A DNA stretch of 64,000 nucleotides from Pseudoalteromonas rubra (GCF_000967655.1 NZ_JXYA01000021.1:1-64000), one strand, 5' to 3'; numbered from the stretch's first letter, positions 38,190 through 49,014 are shown. Made by a program: numbers and translations. Notes: a model not told the origin generated them from the sequence alone.

Positions 38190-39251
38190 ATGCCTTTGTT
38201 ATTTAAGCGTTTGCTGCTGGTATTGCAAACGCACATTGATCAGGCCAGCTGGCCCTTGATTGGACTGGCAACACTGCTGCATATGGGCGCGACCTGGGCG
38301 CTGCTGTGGCTGGCACAGGAGCATGCCTTACTGCCCGTCAGTACCTATATCTATTATTACGTGGTGACCACATCAACCGTGGGATATGGTGATTTTAGTG
38401 CCACGACGGAGCTGGGGCGTTGGGTGGTGGCTGTATTTCAAATCCCCCTGGGCCTGGCACTGTTTGGTATTTTGCTGGGTAAAGTGGGACAACTAATTAC
38501 AATTTGGGTTAAAAGAGCGATGAAGGGCGATAAAGACTATTCACATCTGAGCGATCACATCATTATCTTCGGCTGGCACTCAACGCGTACAGAGCGCATG
38601 ATCGAATATATTCTGGCTGACAACAAGCGTATCGCAAGGCGTATTGTGCTCGCGGTCTGTGATGAGATGGAGCATCCGCTGTTGCGTTTTACAGAGGTAG
38701 ATTTTGTCCGCCTGGTGAGTTTTACCGATGACCAGCAACTGGCGCGCACCGGACTGGCTTATGCGGATAAAATCATTGTTGATGGCCAGGATGATGACCA
38801 AACCTTTACTACGGCGTTAAAGCTCAGCCCCATGGTGAAAGACGCAGCGCACATCAGTGCCCATTTTAACGATGAAACCAAAGCTCAGTTGTTGCGCCAG
38901 CATTGTCGCAATGTGGAGTGCTCAACAGCTATGTCTGCCGAGATCCTGGTGCGCTCAATGCAAGACCCCGGTTCAAGCCGTATCCAGGAAGAACTGTTAT
39001 CGACCCTGCATGGCGACACCCAGTTTAGCTTACAGCTGCCATTATCGCTGGGCACCTTAACCTTTGGTCAGCTATTTTTATATTTTAAAGAGCATCATAA
39101 TGCGACTTTGCTGGGCGTGGCACACGACCTCAGTGGTCGCGACATGGACTTAAACCCACCGCTGGATTATGCGCTGAAAGGAGGCGATGTACTGCATTAC
39201 ATTGCTCCGCAGCGGGTACTTCATAGTGAGGTAAACTGGGAGCGAGTATGA
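38190..39251 (+). CDS. Two-helix potassium channel with TrkA-N (RCK) domain
   Basis: This 353-aa protein has two membrane helices (about 23-42 and 72-102) around a pore loop with the K+ filter TVGYGD (residues 63-68). A cytoplasmic Rossmann RCK domain then starts at HIIIFGWHSTRTERMIEYIL. The fold matches MthK- or GsuK-type ligand-gated K+ channels. In the RCK the usual GxGxxG is IFGWHSTR, so NAD binding is doubtful. A second C-terminal RCK_C-like part is present. The ATG has AAGGA upstream. The stop overlaps the next small membrane gene (ATGA), which suggests a joint unit. Confidence 0.9.
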   Translation: MPLLFKRLLLVLQTHIDQASWPLIGLATLLHMGATWALLWLAQEHALLPVSTYIYYYVVTTSTVGYGDFSATTELGRWVVAVFQIPLGLALFGILLGKVGQLITIWVKRAMKGDKDYSHLSDHIIIFGWHSTRTERMIEYILADNKRIARRIVLAVCDEMEHPLLRFTEVDFVRLVSFTDDQQLARTGLAYADKIIVDGQDDDQTFTTALKLSPMVKDAAHISAHFNDETKAQLLRQHCRNVECSTAMSAEILVRSMQDPGSSRIQEELLSTLHGDTQFSLQLPLSLGTLTFGQLFLYFKEHHNATLLGVAHDLSGRDMDLNPPLDYALKGGDVLHYIAPQRVLHSEVNWERV

Positions 39252-39445
39252 CCGACGAATTGATGTTACTGATGGGGGCACTCTGCCTGTATTTGCTGCC
39301 AATCGGACTGGTTGCAGGCAGCAAGCGCACCCGTGGCCATGAAAAAAATGGCTGGCTGATTGGTACCTTGCTGTTTTCCTGGCTGGCGCTGATCTTGTAC
39401 TTTTCGATGATCCCTAAAGGGGGAAAACAGAAAAAACACCGCTGA
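39248..39445 (+). CDS. Small two-helix membrane protein coupled to the K+ channel
   Basis: This 65-aa protein has two hydrophobic helices (about 4-23 and 35-54), a short basic loop (GSKRTRGHEKNG) between them and a basic tail (KGGKQKKHR). I do not recognise a family; the NGW-x-x-G-T-L-L-F-x-W segment is faintly like small superinfection-immunity membrane proteins. The ATG overlaps the stop of the channel gene by four bases. A role as a channel accessory subunit is an inference from this coupling. Confidence 0.6.
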   Translation: MTDELMLLMGALCLYLLPIGLVAGSKRTRGHEKNGWLIGTLLFSWLALILYFSMIPKGGKQKKHR

Positions 39446-39471
39446 AGGGGTTATGCGCTGGCCTGGCGGTG

Positions 39472-39936
39472 CTATTGAGCGCCGCCAAGCTGGCAGATGT
39501 GTGCCCACTCGGTTTCGGTAACGGGCATGATGGATAGTCGGCCGGCTTTTTTCAGCGCCAGCTCGGTGATGGCTGCATCGGCTTTAATTGCCTTAAGTGT
39601 CACAGGGCGTGTCAGATGTTGTTCATAGCGTAGTGTTACACCGACCCAGCGCGGGTTGTCCTGGCTGGACTTGGCATCATAATAATCACTGCTCAAGTCA
39701 AACTGGTGGGGATCGACCTCTGCGCCCTTAGTGACTGTGGCGATACCCACAACGGCCGGAACTTTACAGCTTGAGTGATAAATAAAGACCTGATCGCCCA
39801 CTTTTACGTCGTCGCGCAGAAAGTTGCGTGCCTGATAATTGCGGATCCCTTCCCAGAACGTACTTTGCTCCGGGGCCTGATGCAGATCGTCAATGGAGAA
39901 TGCGTCGGGTTCGGTTTTAAATAACCAGTATGCCAT
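39472..39936 (-). CDS. EVE domain protein
   Basis: This 154-aa protein consists of one EVE domain, a PUA/YTH-like fold that binds modified bases in RNA or DNA (human THYN1 is a relative). The opening YWLFKTEPDAFSIDDL, FWEGIRNYQARNFLRDDVKVGD and VFIYHSSCKVPAVVGIA are clear family marks. The aromatic pocket residues Trp and Tyr are kept. It stands alone between convergent and divergent neighbours. The target is not known; EVE proteins occur both as housekeeping RNA proteins and in defence systems, and nothing here points to defence. Confidence 0.92.
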   Translation of the reverse strand: MAYWLFKTEPDAFSIDDLHQAPEQSTFWEGIRNYQARNFLRDDVKVGDQVFIYHSSCKVPAVVGIATVTKGAEVDPHQFDLSSDYYDAKSSQDNPRWVGVTLRYEQHLTRPVTLKAIKADAAITELALKKAGRLSIMPVTETEWAHICQLGGAQ

Positions 39937-40108
39937 ATCAATTACCTTGTCTTTGAAAGGAAGGAGCTAGTGTATCGCACTCTCGTCAGGTGGGCTATGT
40001 GTTGGCCCCTCACCTGGCATAACCACCTGATTTACCATACGATGCCTCTTGTTACTTGCATAATAGTGTATAATTATGTGATCAGCTACGCAGTGAAAGA
40101 GGTGTGCA

Positions 40109-40975
40109 ATGAGTCAGGCATTACAGGGGTTGCTGGATCTACTTCAGCTCGAAGAAATCGAACAAGGGATTTACCGGGGCCAAAGCCAGGATCTGGGCTT
40201 TCCGCAGGTGTTTGGTGGTCAGGTGATGGGGCAGGCCTTGTCGGCTGCAAAATACACATTACCGGCAGGGCGCTATGTGCATTCGCTACACTCGTATTTT
40301 TTACGGCCGGGCGATGCCAGCAAACCCATAGTCTACGATGTTGAAAATATTCGCGACGGACGCAGTTTCAGCACCCGCCGGGTCAGCGCCATTCAGTACG
40401 GCAAACCCATTTTTTATATGACCGCTTCTTTTCAGGGCGATGAGCCCGGTTTGTCACACCAGTCTGAGATGCCTGATGTGCCTGCACCAGAGGCGCTGCG
40501 CTCTTCGCTGGAATTCTATCAGGATAAAGCAGATTTAATCCCAGAGCCGTTGCGCGCCAAGTTTACTCAGCCTATGCCGATAGAGATGCGTCCGGTGGAG
40601 TTTCACAACCCATTTCAGCCAGAGGTAATGGAGCCAACCCGACACGTCTGGTTCAAAGCCAATGGGGCTATGCCCGACGACCGTCGTATCCATAATTATC
40701 TGCTGGCATATGCGTCGGATTTTGAATTTTTGCCGACTGCGTTGCAGCCACACGGGGTGTCATTTATGCAGCGGAATATGCAGGTGGCGACCATAGATCA
40801 TGCTATGTGGTTCCACCGGCCATTCCGTATGGATGAATGGCTGCTCTACAGTGTAGACAGCCCCAGTGCCAGCAATGGCCGAGGTCTGGTCAGAGGGCAG
40901 TTCTTTAACCGCCAGGGCGAACTGGTGGCCTCGACCATTCAGGAAGGGGTAATGCGCCAGCGCGAAGCGCGCTGA
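40109..40975 (+). CDS. tesB: Acyl-CoA thioesterase II
   Basis: TesB hydrolyses medium- and long-chain acyl-CoA. The 288 aa form a double hot-dog fold. The family motifs are [28 protein letters not shown], and the active-site Asp in [12 protein letters not shown] with the Gln/Thr pair in [23 protein letters not shown] 40109 fits the family start, and a perfect TATAAT at 40069-40074 is a likely -10 element. It ends nine bases before the convergent plsB, with an AGCGCG-AAG-CGCGCT hairpin inside its last codons. Confidence 0.95.
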   Translation: MSQALQGLLDLLQLEEIEQGIYRGQSQDLGFPQVFGGQVMGQALSAAKYTLPAGRYVHSLHSYFLRPGDASKPIVYDVENIRDGRSFSTRRVSAIQYGKPIFYMTASFQGDEPGLSHQSEMPDVPAPEALRSSLEFYQDKADLIPEPLRAKFTQPMPIEMRPVEFHNPFQPEVMEPTRHVWFKANGAMPDDRRIHNYLLAYASDFEFLPTALQPHGVSFMQRNMQVATIDHAMWFHRPFRMDEWLLYSVDSPSASNGRGLVRGQFFNRQGELVASTIQEGVMRQREAR

Positions 40976-40984
40976 CGCATAAGG

Positions 40985-43411
40985 TTACAGCGTATCTCGG
41001 ATAGACTGCCAGATCCGTGCTGGCAGCAGATCATTGAGGTGATCAGACAGCGTCGCCAGAGTCGGTGTGGCGTTGATGCTTTGCTTATCGGAAATACAGA
41101 TAAACCCTTGCTCCTGCAACACACTGATCAGGTTGCTTTGCACTTTCTTATCAAAAAACTCTGGGCTCTTAATGCCGTGTAAGGTGCCCAGTCGTTTTGC
41201 CAGCACTTCACTTTCGCTCTCCAGCGTGGCACGTGCGATTCCCTGTTCACGTAGCAGCAGGCTGACGGTGATGGCGTAGCGCTCCAGCGTCAGGTGGATC
41301 ACTTTGCCCAGCATTTCAAGCTGTGCCAGTGCCTTGTTGTCTTTGACGACCGTGGCAAGGTGGCCATCAAAGTCAATCAGGCCTTCCTGGGCAAAACTGT
41401 TCAGCACCGCTTCAATATAGCCATCGCGCAGGTCGTGCATAAACCACTCTTTGGCAAAAAGCGGGTAAAGGCTGCTGAGGCGTTCCCGACACTCAGTCAC
41501 GGTCACGCTGTAACGGTTAAACAGCATTTGCGCAATCACACTGGGTACGGCAAACAAGTGCAATATATTGTTGCGGTAATAGTTAAACAGAGTGCGCTCT
41601 TTTTCCTTGATGGTGATGATCTCACCCAGCTCGTCTTCCAGTACGTCGAATTTATCCAGCATCAGCGCATGCTTTAGCAGGGCCTCTGCATCTTCATCCG
41701 GTGCCGTGACATTGGTGTCGTAAGGTGCCTGGTTTTGCAAACTGAGATAGAAGCGTAGCTGGGTTAGCAGCTTCTGTTTGCTCAGCGCGAACTGCTCATT
41801 ACACAGCAGCACCATAGCCAGCAGGTTAATGGAATTGAGCGCCGCGCTGGCGTTAATGTTCGTCATGATCTGATCAGCGACCTGTGCCACCTGACCATTC
41901 AGCCACTGTGGTTTGGCACCTTCATCCTGGCCAATGGCATCGCGCCAGTCGGACTGATGTTCATTCAGGTACTGATTAAGGTGGATAGGCTCACCAAAGT
42001 TCAGATAGCCGCGGCCATAGTTTTTGAGGTTCTTAATGGCTTTAAAGACCCCTGCGACGGACTCATTCTTTTTGCTGCTGCCCGCTAACTCTTTAAGATA
42101 GGTGTTGATCTCCATCACATGCTCATAGCCGATATAGACCGGGACGATGGAGATAGGCCTGTCTATACCGCGCAGCATCGACTGCATGGTCATGGCCAGC
42201 ATGCCGGTTTTGGGTGGCAACAAGCGACCGGTGCGGCTGCGACCCCCTTCGGTGTAGAACTTAACGGAATAGCCTTTAATGAACAGCTGGGTCAGATACT
42301 CTTTAAAGATGGCGGAGTAGAGCTTGTTACCGGCAAAGGAGCGACGAATAAAGAACGCGCCACAACGGCGGAAGATCCCGCCGGCCGGGAAAAAGTTGAG
42401 ATTGACCCCGGCGGCTATGTGCGGCGGCACCAGGCCCTGATGGTAAATCACATAGGTCAGCAACAGGTAATCCATGTGGCTGCGGTGGCAGGGCACATAA
42501 ATGATCTCGTGACCTTTGTCGGCCAGCTCATGCACGCGTTCGGCATTTTTGACTTCAATACCGTTGTAGAGTTTGTTCCACAACCAGGTCAGTACGCGAT
42601 CGCCCACGCGAACCATGGCTTCGGAATAGTTAGCGGCAACCTCTTCAAGTAACTCTAACGCCTTTAAACGCGCCTCGTCATGGCTCAGCCCCTTGGACTT
42701 GGCTTCATCAGCAATCGCTCGTTTCACAGTGGGGGCAGCCAGCAGGGAATTAAATAAGGCTTCGCGCGAAGGCAGCTTGGGACCTGTCGCCGCCAGTTTC
42801 TGACGATGAAAGTGCACTCGTGCCACGCGCAGCAACTTATGGGGCAGCTCGTCGACATCTGCTTTGTCAGTCATTAGCTGATCCAGCGCGATGGGCGCGG
42901 AAAAACGTACCAGGTTGTCGCGACCGGAAAACAGCACCACCATGGCCTTGCGCAACCAGCTGGGGGTCAGTGAATGGCTGAACAGGGTACCTAAGCCCGG
43001 CTTTTCTTTACCCGGGTTACGGCCCCACAGCACAGTTACCGGGATCACCTGTGCTTTGATGTCCGGGTGCGCCCGCAGAGCAGAGAAAATGGCTTTACCC
43101 TGCTCAATCGCGGTGCTTGGCGCGGGTGTTTTACTCAGCAAGGGCGTTGGGTTTTTGATACCGATAAAGCGCGGCAGCGTTTTGCTACCCAACAGTTGGT
43201 CCTGCATCGGGCTGGGCAGACCCAGCTTTTTACACATCGCATTCAGTGCCGCCAAATCGGCCCGGGAATTGAGGCGGGCAACATAAAAGGTCGGTAAACT
43301 TGGGTCCAGGTCGAACTGCGACACGGGATCTGCCGGTAGCAGTTTGCTTCTGACCAGTAAACAGTTGGTCCATTGGGCCACTCGGTTGAGCCCCTGAGAA
43401 AGTAAGCGCAT
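40985..43411 (-). CDS. plsB: Glycerol-3-phosphate acyltransferase
   Basis: PlsB starts phospholipid synthesis by acylating glycerol-3-phosphate at sn-1, at the inner membrane. The 808 aa match E. coli (807). The catalytic H-x4-D is H309-RSHM-D314 in VPCHRSHMDYLL; GAFFIRR, FYTEGGRSRTGRLLPPKTG and ISIVPVYIGYE are the remaining blocks. A long C-terminal region follows. It is single and divergent from the S10 operon, with about 390 bp between them. Confidence 0.96.
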   Translation of the reverse strand: MRLLSQGLNRVAQWTNCLLVRSKLLPADPVSQFDLDPSLPTFYVARLNSRADLAALNAMCKKLGLPSPMQDQLLGSKTLPRFIGIKNPTPLLSKTPAPSTAIEQGKAIFSALRAHPDIKAQVIPVTVLWGRNPGKEKPGLGTLFSHSLTPSWLRKAMVVLFSGRDNLVRFSAPIALDQLMTDKADVDELPHKLLRVARVHFHRQKLAATGPKLPSREALFNSLLAAPTVKRAIADEAKSKGLSHDEARLKALELLEEVAANYSEAMVRVGDRVLTWLWNKLYNGIEVKNAERVHELADKGHEIIYVPCHRSHMDYLLLTYVIYHQGLVPPHIAAGVNLNFFPAGGIFRRCGAFFIRRSFAGNKLYSAIFKEYLTQLFIKGYSVKFYTEGGRSRTGRLLPPKTGMLAMTMQSMLRGIDRPISIVPVYIGYEHVMEINTYLKELAGSSKKNESVAGVFKAIKNLKNYGRGYLNFGEPIHLNQYLNEHQSDWRDAIGQDEGAKPQWLNGQVAQVADQIMTNINASAALNSINLLAMVLLCNEQFALSKQKLLTQLRFYLSLQNQAPYDTNVTAPDEDAEALLKHALMLDKFDVLEDELGEIITIKEKERTLFNYYRNNILHLFAVPSVIAQMLFNRYSVTVTECRERLSSLYPLFAKEWFMHDLRDGYIEAVLNSFAQEGLIDFDGHLATVVKDNKALAQLEMLGKVIHLTLERYAITVSLLLREQGIARATLESESEVLAKRLGTLHGIKSPEFFDKKVQSNLISVLQEQGFICISDKQSINATPTLATLSDHLNDLLPARIWQSIRDTL

Positions 43412-43584
43412 AGCGATACCAGATTCGTATTTTTGCTGTATAGAATATCAGGCTTTAACTGGACTGACCATTTGTGTCAGTACAATGACAAGGCCAATGT
43501 GTGCAATCCTCTGCGCAAAGTATAGCTGCCTTAATCGACTTATAATGTAGACGGGCCACAGGACAAATAATTTTGCGATAATTG

Positions 43585-43612
43585 TTGCATTTATCACCAG
43601 TGTCATTATAAT
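43585..43612 (+). promoter_or_regulatory. Candidate promoter of the S10 operon
   Basis: TTGCAT (43585-43590) and a perfect TATAAT (43607-43612) are 16 bases apart. Starting near 43619, the leader would be about 180 bases, near the length known for E. coli S10 mRNA. Confidence 0.5.
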
Positions 43613-43680
43613 GCTCAAACTTTCTGTGATTCGTCACACGAAAGTCATACATAGGCCTGGATTTCAGGCACGTAAACAGG

Positions 43681-43760
43681 AACTCCGATTTGGAGTTCAA
43701 TGGTAGAAATAGAAGAACAACCGACCTCTTATATTTTGAGATGGCCTCGGGGGTTTTTTT
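43681..43760 (+). promoter_or_regulatory. S10 leader hairpins, probable L4-dependent attenuator
   Basis: Two stem-loops lie in the leader. One is AACTCC-GATT-TGGAGTT (43681-43698). The other runs from CCGACCTC to GGCCTCGG and ends in seven T residues (43721-43760), like a terminator. In E. coli, protein L4 binds the S10 leader and stops transcription at such a U-rich hairpin. The match is by form and place, not by proven sequence. Confidence 0.6.
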
Positions 43761-43789
43761 ATGCTCTTTTTAAATGCTCTTTTAATTGA

Positions 43790-44110
<321 letters not shown>

Positions 44111-44137
44111 TCGAAAGATTAGAGAGGTTTTAGGAAA

Positions 44138-44773
44138 ATGGCATTAGGTCTAGTCGGTCGTAAAGTGGGTATGACACGCATCTTCACTGAAGATGGTGTA
44201 TCTATCCCTGTGACAGTTATCGAAGCGACTCCTAACCGTGTTACTCAGATCAAATCTGACGCAACAGACGGTTATGACGCGCTTCAAGTTACTGCAGGCG
44301 AGAAAAAAGCAAGCCGTGTAAACAAACCAGAAGCGGGTCACTTCGCTAAAGCTGGTGTTGAAGCGGGTCGTGGCCTGTGGGAATTCCGTCTTAACGGCGG
44401 TGAAGGTGAGTTTGAAGTAGGTGCTGAGCTTACTGTTGAGCTATTCAACGAAGTAAACAAAGTAGACGTTACTGGTACTTCAAAAGGTAAAGGTTTCCAA
44501 GGTGGTGTTAAGCGCTGGAATTTCGCTACGCAAGACGCTACTCACGGTAACTCTCTATCTCACCGTGCTCCTGGTTCAATCGGTCAAAACCAATCACCTG
44601 GTAAGGTGTTTAAAGGTAAGAAAATGGCTGGTCAAATGGGTAATGTGCAAACAACTACTCAGAACCTAGAGCTAGTACGTGTTGACGCTGAGCGTAACCT
44701 GCTTTTAGTTAAAGGTGCAGTACCTGGCGCTATCGGCGGCGACGTTATCGTTAAACCAGCTGTTAAAGCTTAA
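44138..44773 (+). CDS. rplC: 50S ribosomal protein L3
   Basis: L3 (211 aa) nucleates 50S assembly near the peptidyl-transferase centre. The start [18 protein letters not shown] and the central loop ([19 protein letters not shown]) with its methylated Gln site are conserved. It follows rpsJ by 27 bp with AGGA before the ATG. Confidence 0.99.
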   Translation: MALGLVGRKVGMTRIFTEDGVSIPVTVIEATPNRVTQIKSDATDGYDALQVTAGEKKASRVNKPEAGHFAKAGVEAGRGLWEFRLNGGEGEFEVGAELTVELFNEVNKVDVTGTSKGKGFQGGVKRWNFATQDATHGNSLSHRAPGSIGQNQSPGKVFKGKKMAGQMGNVQTTTQNLELVRVDAERNLLLVKGAVPGAIGGDVIVKPAVKA

Positions 44774-44790
44774 GTCCTGGAGATTTAGTG

Positions 44791-45393
44791 ATGGAATTAG
44801 CAATTAAAGGCGCTGGTGCGCTTGAAGTTTCCGAAGCTACTTTTGGACGTGAGTTTAACGAAGCATTAGTACACCAAGTAGTTGTTGCTTTCGCAGCAGG
44901 TGCTCGTCAGGGTACTAAAGCTCAGAAGACACGTTCTGAAGTTGCTGGTGGTGGTAAAAAACCATTCCGCCAAAAAGGTACTGGCCGTGCACGTGCTGGT
45001 ACAATCCGCAGCCCAATCTGGCGCAGCGGTGGTGTGAGCTTTGCAGCTAAGCCGCAAGATCACAGCCAAAAAGTTAACCGTAAGATGTATCGCGGTGCGA
45101 TCAAGAGCATTCTTTCTGAGCTTGTTCGTCAAGATCGTCTAGTAGTTGTTGAAGAATTTGGTCTAGAAGCACCAAAGACTAAAGAACTAGTAGCTAAGCT
45201 GAAAGAGCTTGAGCTTAAAGACGTATTAATCGTGACTGAAGAAGTAGATGAGAATCTATTCCTTTCTGCACGTAACCTGTACAAGGTTGACACGCGTGAT
45301 GTAGCTGGCATCGACCCAGTAAGCCTAATCGCTTTCGATAAGGTACTGATTACTGCTGCTGCTGTTAAGCAACTTGAGGAGGCGCTAGCATGA
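44791..45393 (+). CDS. rplD: 50S ribosomal protein L4
   Basis: L4 (200 aa) lines the exit tunnel and, in enteric bacteria, represses its own operon at the S10 leader. The body is close to E. coli ([21 protein letters not shown]-like loop [16 protein letters not shown]). ATG 44791 is used; a GTG directly before it is in frame but would place an extra residue ahead of the family start. Its stop overlaps the rplW ATG. Confidence 0.98.
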   Translation: MELAIKGAGALEVSEATFGREFNEALVHQVVVAFAAGARQGTKAQKTRSEVAGGGKKPFRQKGTGRARAGTIRSPIWRSGGVSFAAKPQDHSQKVNRKMYRGAIKSILSELVRQDRLVVVEEFGLEAPKTKELVAKLKELELKDVLIVTEEVDENLFLSARNLYKVDTRDVAGIDPVSLIAFDKVLITAAAVKQLEEALA

Positions 45394-45692
45394 TCCGTGA
45401 AGAACGTCTTTTAAAAGTAATCCTTGCTCCACACATCTCTGAGAAAAGCACTGTGTCTGCTGAAGAGAACAATACGATTGTTTTCAAAGTAGTTAAAGAT
45501 GCAAACAAAGCAGAAATCAAAGCTGCTGTTGAGAAGCTTTTCGAAGTAGAAGTAACTGGTGTTCGCACGCTAAATGTTAAGGGTAAAACTAAGCGTACAG
45601 GCATGCGTTTCGGCCGTCGTTCAGACTGGAAGAAAGCCTACGTTACTCTTAAAGAAGGCAGCGAGCTAGACTTTGTCGGCGGCGCCGAGTAA
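45390..45692 (+). CDS. rplW: 50S ribosomal protein L23
   Basis: L23 (100 aa) sits at the tunnel exit and docks trigger factor and SRP. The start [20 protein letters not shown] is typical. The ATG overlaps the rplD stop by four bases (ATGA). Confidence 0.98.
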   Translation: MIREERLLKVILAPHISEKSTVSAEENNTIVFKVVKDANKAEIKAAVEKLFEVEVTGVRTLNVKGKTKRTGMRFGRRSDWKKAYVTLKEGSELDFVGGAE

Positions 45693-45709
45693 TAAGGGGA
45701 GTTAGAATT

Positions 45710-46534
45710 ATGGCACTTCAAAAGTGTAAACCAACTTCTGCGGGTCGTCGTCACGTCGTTAAAGTGGTTAACCCTGATCTACACAAGGGTAAGCCTTACG
45801 CTCCGCTATTAGAGAAAAACTCTAAATCAGGTGGTCGTAACAACAACGGTCGTATCACGGTTCGTCACATCGGTGGTGGTCACAAGCAACACTACCGTTT
45901 AATCGACTTTAAACGCACCAAAGATGGCATCCCAGCTAAAGTTGAGCGTCTAGAGTACGATCCTAACCGTAGCGCAAACATCGCTCTTGTATTATATGCA
46001 GACGGTGAGCGTCGTTACATCATCGCACCTAAAGGTGTTAAAGCGGGTGATGCAATCCAGTCTGGTGTTGATGCACCAATCAAAGCTGGTAACGCAATGC
46101 CTATGCGTAACATTCCAGTAGGTACAACGGTACACAATGTTGAGCTTAAGCCTGGTAAAGGTGCTCAGATTGCCCGTTCTGCTGGTGCATATGTACAGAT
46201 CCTAGCGCGTGAAGGCCAGTACGTGACTCTACGTCTACGTTCAGGCGAAATGCGTAAAGTTGAAGCGGATTGTCGCGCAACTATCGGTGAAGTAGGTAAC
46301 GCTGAACACATGCTACGTTCACTAGGTAAAGCTGGTGCAACTCGCTGGCGTGGTGTTCGTCCTACAGTTCGTGGTGTTGCCATGAACCCGGTAGACCACC
46401 CACACGGTGGTGGTGAAGGTCGTACATCTGGTGGTCGTCACCCTGTGTCTCCATGGGGTAAGCCGACTAAAGGTGCTAAGACACGTAAGAACAAGCGTAC
46501 TGATAAATTTATCGTACGTCGTCGTACTAAGTAA
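45710..46534 (+). CDS. rplB: 50S ribosomal protein L2
   Basis: L2 (274 aa) is needed for subunit joining and peptidyl transfer. The essential His lies in [20 protein letters not shown] near the C-terminus. AAGGGGAG lies upstream of the ATG. Confidence 0.99.
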   Translation: MALQKCKPTSAGRRHVVKVVNPDLHKGKPYAPLLEKNSKSGGRNNNGRITVRHIGGGHKQHYRLIDFKRTKDGIPAKVERLEYDPNRSANIALVLYADGERRYIIAPKGVKAGDAIQSGVDAPIKAGNAMPMRNIPVGTTVHNVELKPGKGAQIARSAGAYVQILAREGQYVTLRLRSGEMRKVEADCRATIGEVGNAEHMLRSLGKAGATRWRGVRPTVRGVAMNPVDHPHGGGEGRTSGGRHPVSPWGKPTKGAKTRKNKRTDKFIVRRRTK

Positions 46535-46541
46535 TAGTTGA

Positions 46542-46829
<288 letters not shown>

Positions 46830-46841
46830 TCGGAGGGTATG

Positions 46842-47174
46842 ATGGAAGCATTAGCTAAACACAAATTCGCCTCTGGTTCGGCGCAAAAAGCACGTCTAGT
46901 TGCAGATCAGATCCGCGGACTTCCGGTTGATCGCGCGCTAGAAATCCTAGCGTACAGCCCAAAGAAAGCGGCTGTATTAGTTAAGAAAGTACTTGAGTCT
47001 GCTATCGCTAACGCGGAGCACAACGAAGGTGCCGACATTGATGAGCTTAAAGTGGCTAAAGTATTTGTAGACGAAGGTCCTACAATGAAGCGTATTATGC
47101 CACGTGCTAAAGGACGCGCAGACCGCATCCTTAAGCGTTCAAGCCACATCACTGTTGTGGTTTCAGATAGCTAG
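46842..47174 (+). CDS. rplV: 50S ribosomal protein L22
   Basis: L22 (110 aa) reaches into the exit tunnel. [20 protein letters not shown] and the loop [15 protein letters not shown] are conserved. Two ATGs are adjacent; 46842 is chosen because GGAGGG (46832-46837) is only one base from 46839. Confidence 0.98.
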   Translation: MEALAKHKFASGSAQKARLVADQIRGLPVDRALEILAYSPKKAAVLVKKVLESAIANAEHNEGADIDELKVAKVFVDEGPTMKRIMPRAKGRADRILKRSSHITVVVSDS

Positions 47175-47186
47175 GAGATATAAGTA

Positions 47187-47888
47187 ATGGGACAAAAAGT
47201 TCATCCTACTGGTATTCGCCTAGGTATCTCAAAGCCTTGGGTATCTACTTGGTACGCGAATACAAAAGATTTCTCTGAACAGCTTTTTGGTGATCACAAA
47301 GTGCGTCAATACCTTACTAAGGAATTGAAAAACGCTTCTGTGTCTAAAATCGTTATTGAGCGTCCAGCTAAATCTATCCGTGTAACAATTCACACAGCTC
47401 GTCCTGGTGTTGTTATCGGTAAAAAAGGTGAAGACGTTGAAAAGCTTCGCCACGCTGTAACTAAGCTTGCTGGTGTACCTGCACAAATCAACATTGCAGA
47501 AGTACGTAAGCCAGAGCTTGATGCACAACTAGTTGCTGACGGTATCTCTTCACAGCTAGAGCGTCGTGTAATGTTCCGTCGTGCTATGAAGCGCGCGGTG
47601 CAGAACGCAATGCGTCTGGGTGCAAAGGGTATCAAAGTTGAAGTTAGCGGCCGTCTAGGCGGTGCTGAAATCGCACGTTCTGAGTGGTACCGTGAAGGTC
47701 GTGTACCTCTACACACTCTTCGTGCTGACATCGACTACGCAACTTCTGAAGCTTTGACCACTTACGGTATCATCGGTGTTAAAGTTTGGATCTTCAAAGG
47801 CGAAGTTATCGGTGGTCTTCCACTGAAACAAGAAGCTGAGAAGCCAGCCAAGCGCGCTCCGAAGAAAGCTAAAAAAAGTGCTAAGTAA
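47187..47888 (+). CDS. rpsC: 30S ribosomal protein S3
   Basis: S3 (233 aa) helps form the mRNA entry and helicase site. [20 protein letters not shown], the KH-domain motif [13 protein letters not shown] and [20 protein letters not shown] [14 protein letters not shown] are present. The tail is Lys/Ala rich. Confidence 0.99.
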   Translation: MGQKVHPTGIRLGISKPWVSTWYANTKDFSEQLFGDHKVRQYLTKELKNASVSKIVIERPAKSIRVTIHTARPGVVIGKKGEDVEKLRHAVTKLAGVPAQINIAEVRKPELDAQLVADGISSQLERRVMFRRAMKRAVQNAMRLGAKGIKVEVSGRLGGAEIARSEWYREGRVPLHTLRADIDYATSEALTTYGIIGVKVWIFKGEVIGGLPLKQEAEKPAKRAPKKAKKSAK

Positions 47889-47901
47889 GAGGTAGCGACT
47901 A

Positions 47902-48315
47902 ATGTTACAGCCAAAACGTACAAAATTCCGTAAAGTGCACAAAGGCCGCAACCGTGGTCTTGCAAATAGCGGTAATAAAGTTAGCTTCGGTTCTTTCGGC
48001 TTGAAAGCGACTGGCCGTGGCCGTATGACTGCTCGTCAAATCGAAGCAGCTCGTCGAGCTATGACACGTCACGTCAAGCGTCAAGGTAAAATCTGGATCC
48101 GTGTGTTCCCAGATAAGCCAATTACAGAAAAGCCGCTTGAAGTTCGTATGGGTAAAGGTAAAGGTTCTGTTGAATACTGGGTTGCTGAAATTCAGCCTGG
48201 TAAAGTACTTTACGAGATGGAAGGTGTTTCAGAAGAGCTTGCTCGCGAAGCATTCAACCTAGCTGCTCGTAAATTACCTTTCAAAACCACTTTTGTAACT
48301 CGGACGGTAATGTAA
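47902..48315 (+). CDS. rplP: 50S ribosomal protein L16
   Basis: L16 (137 aa) organises the A site of the 50S subunit. [19 protein letters not shown] and [19 protein letters not shown] are standard. The last stop is next to the rpmC ATG with no gap. Confidence 0.99.
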   Translation: MLQPKRTKFRKVHKGRNRGLANSGNKVSFGSFGLKATGRGRMTARQIEAARRAMTRHVKRQGKIWIRVFPDKPITEKPLEVRMGKGKGSVEYWVAEIQPGKVLYEMEGVSEELAREAFNLAARKLPFKTTFVTRTVM

Positions 48316-48507
48316 ATGAAAGCTAGCGAACTTAAAGACAAAAGCGTAGAAGAGCTAAATGCTGAACTTCTAGAGCTTCTGCGTGAGCAGTTCAACCTGC
48401 GCATGCAAGCGAGCACTGGTCAGCTGGCTCAGACTCACGAGCTGAAAAAAGTACGTCGCAATATTGCGCGTGTTAAAACAGTTATCAACCAGAAGGCAGG
48501 TTCATAA
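48316..48507 (+). CDS. rpmC: 50S ribosomal protein L29
   Basis: L29 (63 aa) is a helical pair near the tunnel exit. [19 protein letters not shown] and the [20 protein letters not shown] motif are clear. Its TAA overlaps the rpsQ ATG by one base. Confidence 0.98.
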   Translation: MKASELKDKSVEELNAELLELLREQFNLRMQASTGQLAQTHELKKVRRNIARVKTVINQKAGS

Positions 48508-48764
48508 TGAGCGATAATACTCGTACTCTTCAAGGTCGTGTAGTTAGCGACAAAATGGACAAGTCAATCGTTGTTGCTATCGAGCGTCAGGTTAAGCACC
48601 CGATCTACGGTAAATTCATCAAGCGTACAACTAAGTTGCACGCACACGATGAGAGCAACACTGCGCAAGCAGGTGATACTGTGACTATCCGTGAATGTGC
48701 ACCGATCTCTAAGAAAAAATCTTGGACTTTGGTAGACGTTCTGGTTCGTCCTAAGAAAGCTTAA
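48507..48764 (+). CDS. rpsQ: 30S ribosomal protein S17
   Basis: S17 (85 aa) is a primary 16S rRNA binder with an OB fold. [20 protein letters not shown] and [20 protein letters not shown] are standard. It is the last gene of the operon, and a terminator follows at once. In most related genomes rplN and the spc operon come next; here they do not. The last 18 codons are repeated at about 48896. Confidence 0.99.
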   Translation: MSDNTRTLQGRVVSDKMDKSIVVAIERQVKHPIYGKFIKRTTKLHAHDESNTAQAGDTVTIRECAPISKKKSWTLVDVLVRPKKA

Positions 48765-48790
48765 TTTTTATTAATTAAGTTTATCTTGAA

Positions 48791-48823
48791 AGCCCCGGCC
48801 TTTTGGTCGGGGCTTTTGCGTTT
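48791..48823 (+). terminator. Terminator of the S10 operon (copy A)
   Basis: AGCCCCGGCC-TTTT-GGTCGGGGCT followed by TTTGCGTTT. Near-identical hairpins recur at 48984 and 50062. Confidence 0.92.
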
Positions 48824-48892
48824 GGGCCACTCAGAATGTTCAAAAGGGTTTGCTGTATAGCGCGACGTTCCATGAATGTGCAGCATTCCAAA

Positions 48893-48952
48893 CCCTCTAA
48901 GAAAACATCCTGGACTTTGGTAGACGTTCTGGTTCGTCCTAAGAAAGCTTAA
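48893..48952 (+). pseudogene. Duplicated 3' fragment of rpsQ
   Basis: The bases from about 48896 encode [18 protein letters not shown] and a stop, which is the last 18 residues of S17 with one change (Thr for Lys). Homology runs on through the 3' flank and terminator to about 49021, about 129 bp in all. A weaker match (GAATGTGCA) extends upstream near 48874. There is no start codon or ribosome site, so it is a remnant. It marks a duplication or rearrangement at the end of the S10 operon. Confidence 0.88.
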
Positions 48953-48983
48953 TTTTAGTTTTTAACTAAATTAAACTTTTGAA

Positions 48984-49014
48984 AAGCCCCGGCCCTTTGG
49001 TCTGGGCTTTTGCG
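48984..49014 (+). terminator. Duplicated S10-type terminator (copy B)
   Basis: AAAGCCCCGGCC-CTTT-GGTCTGGGCTTTT. It is the copy A hairpin with one stem mismatch, placed after the rpsQ fragment. No other gene or signal is seen in 48765-49093. Confidence 0.85.

Noticed and set aside
39472..39936. EVE protein as part of an anti-phage defence island
   Set aside because: The neighbours are a channel unit and tesB; no nuclease, helicase or restriction gene is adjacent, so a housekeeping role is more likely.
42119..42652. 177-aa plus-strand frame
   Set aside because: It is a shadow of plsB on the opposite strand, with no recognisable protein features.
43455..43700. 81-aa minus-strand frame in the plsB/S10 gap
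   Set aside because: It overlaps the S10 promoter and leader, has no ribosome site and no family.
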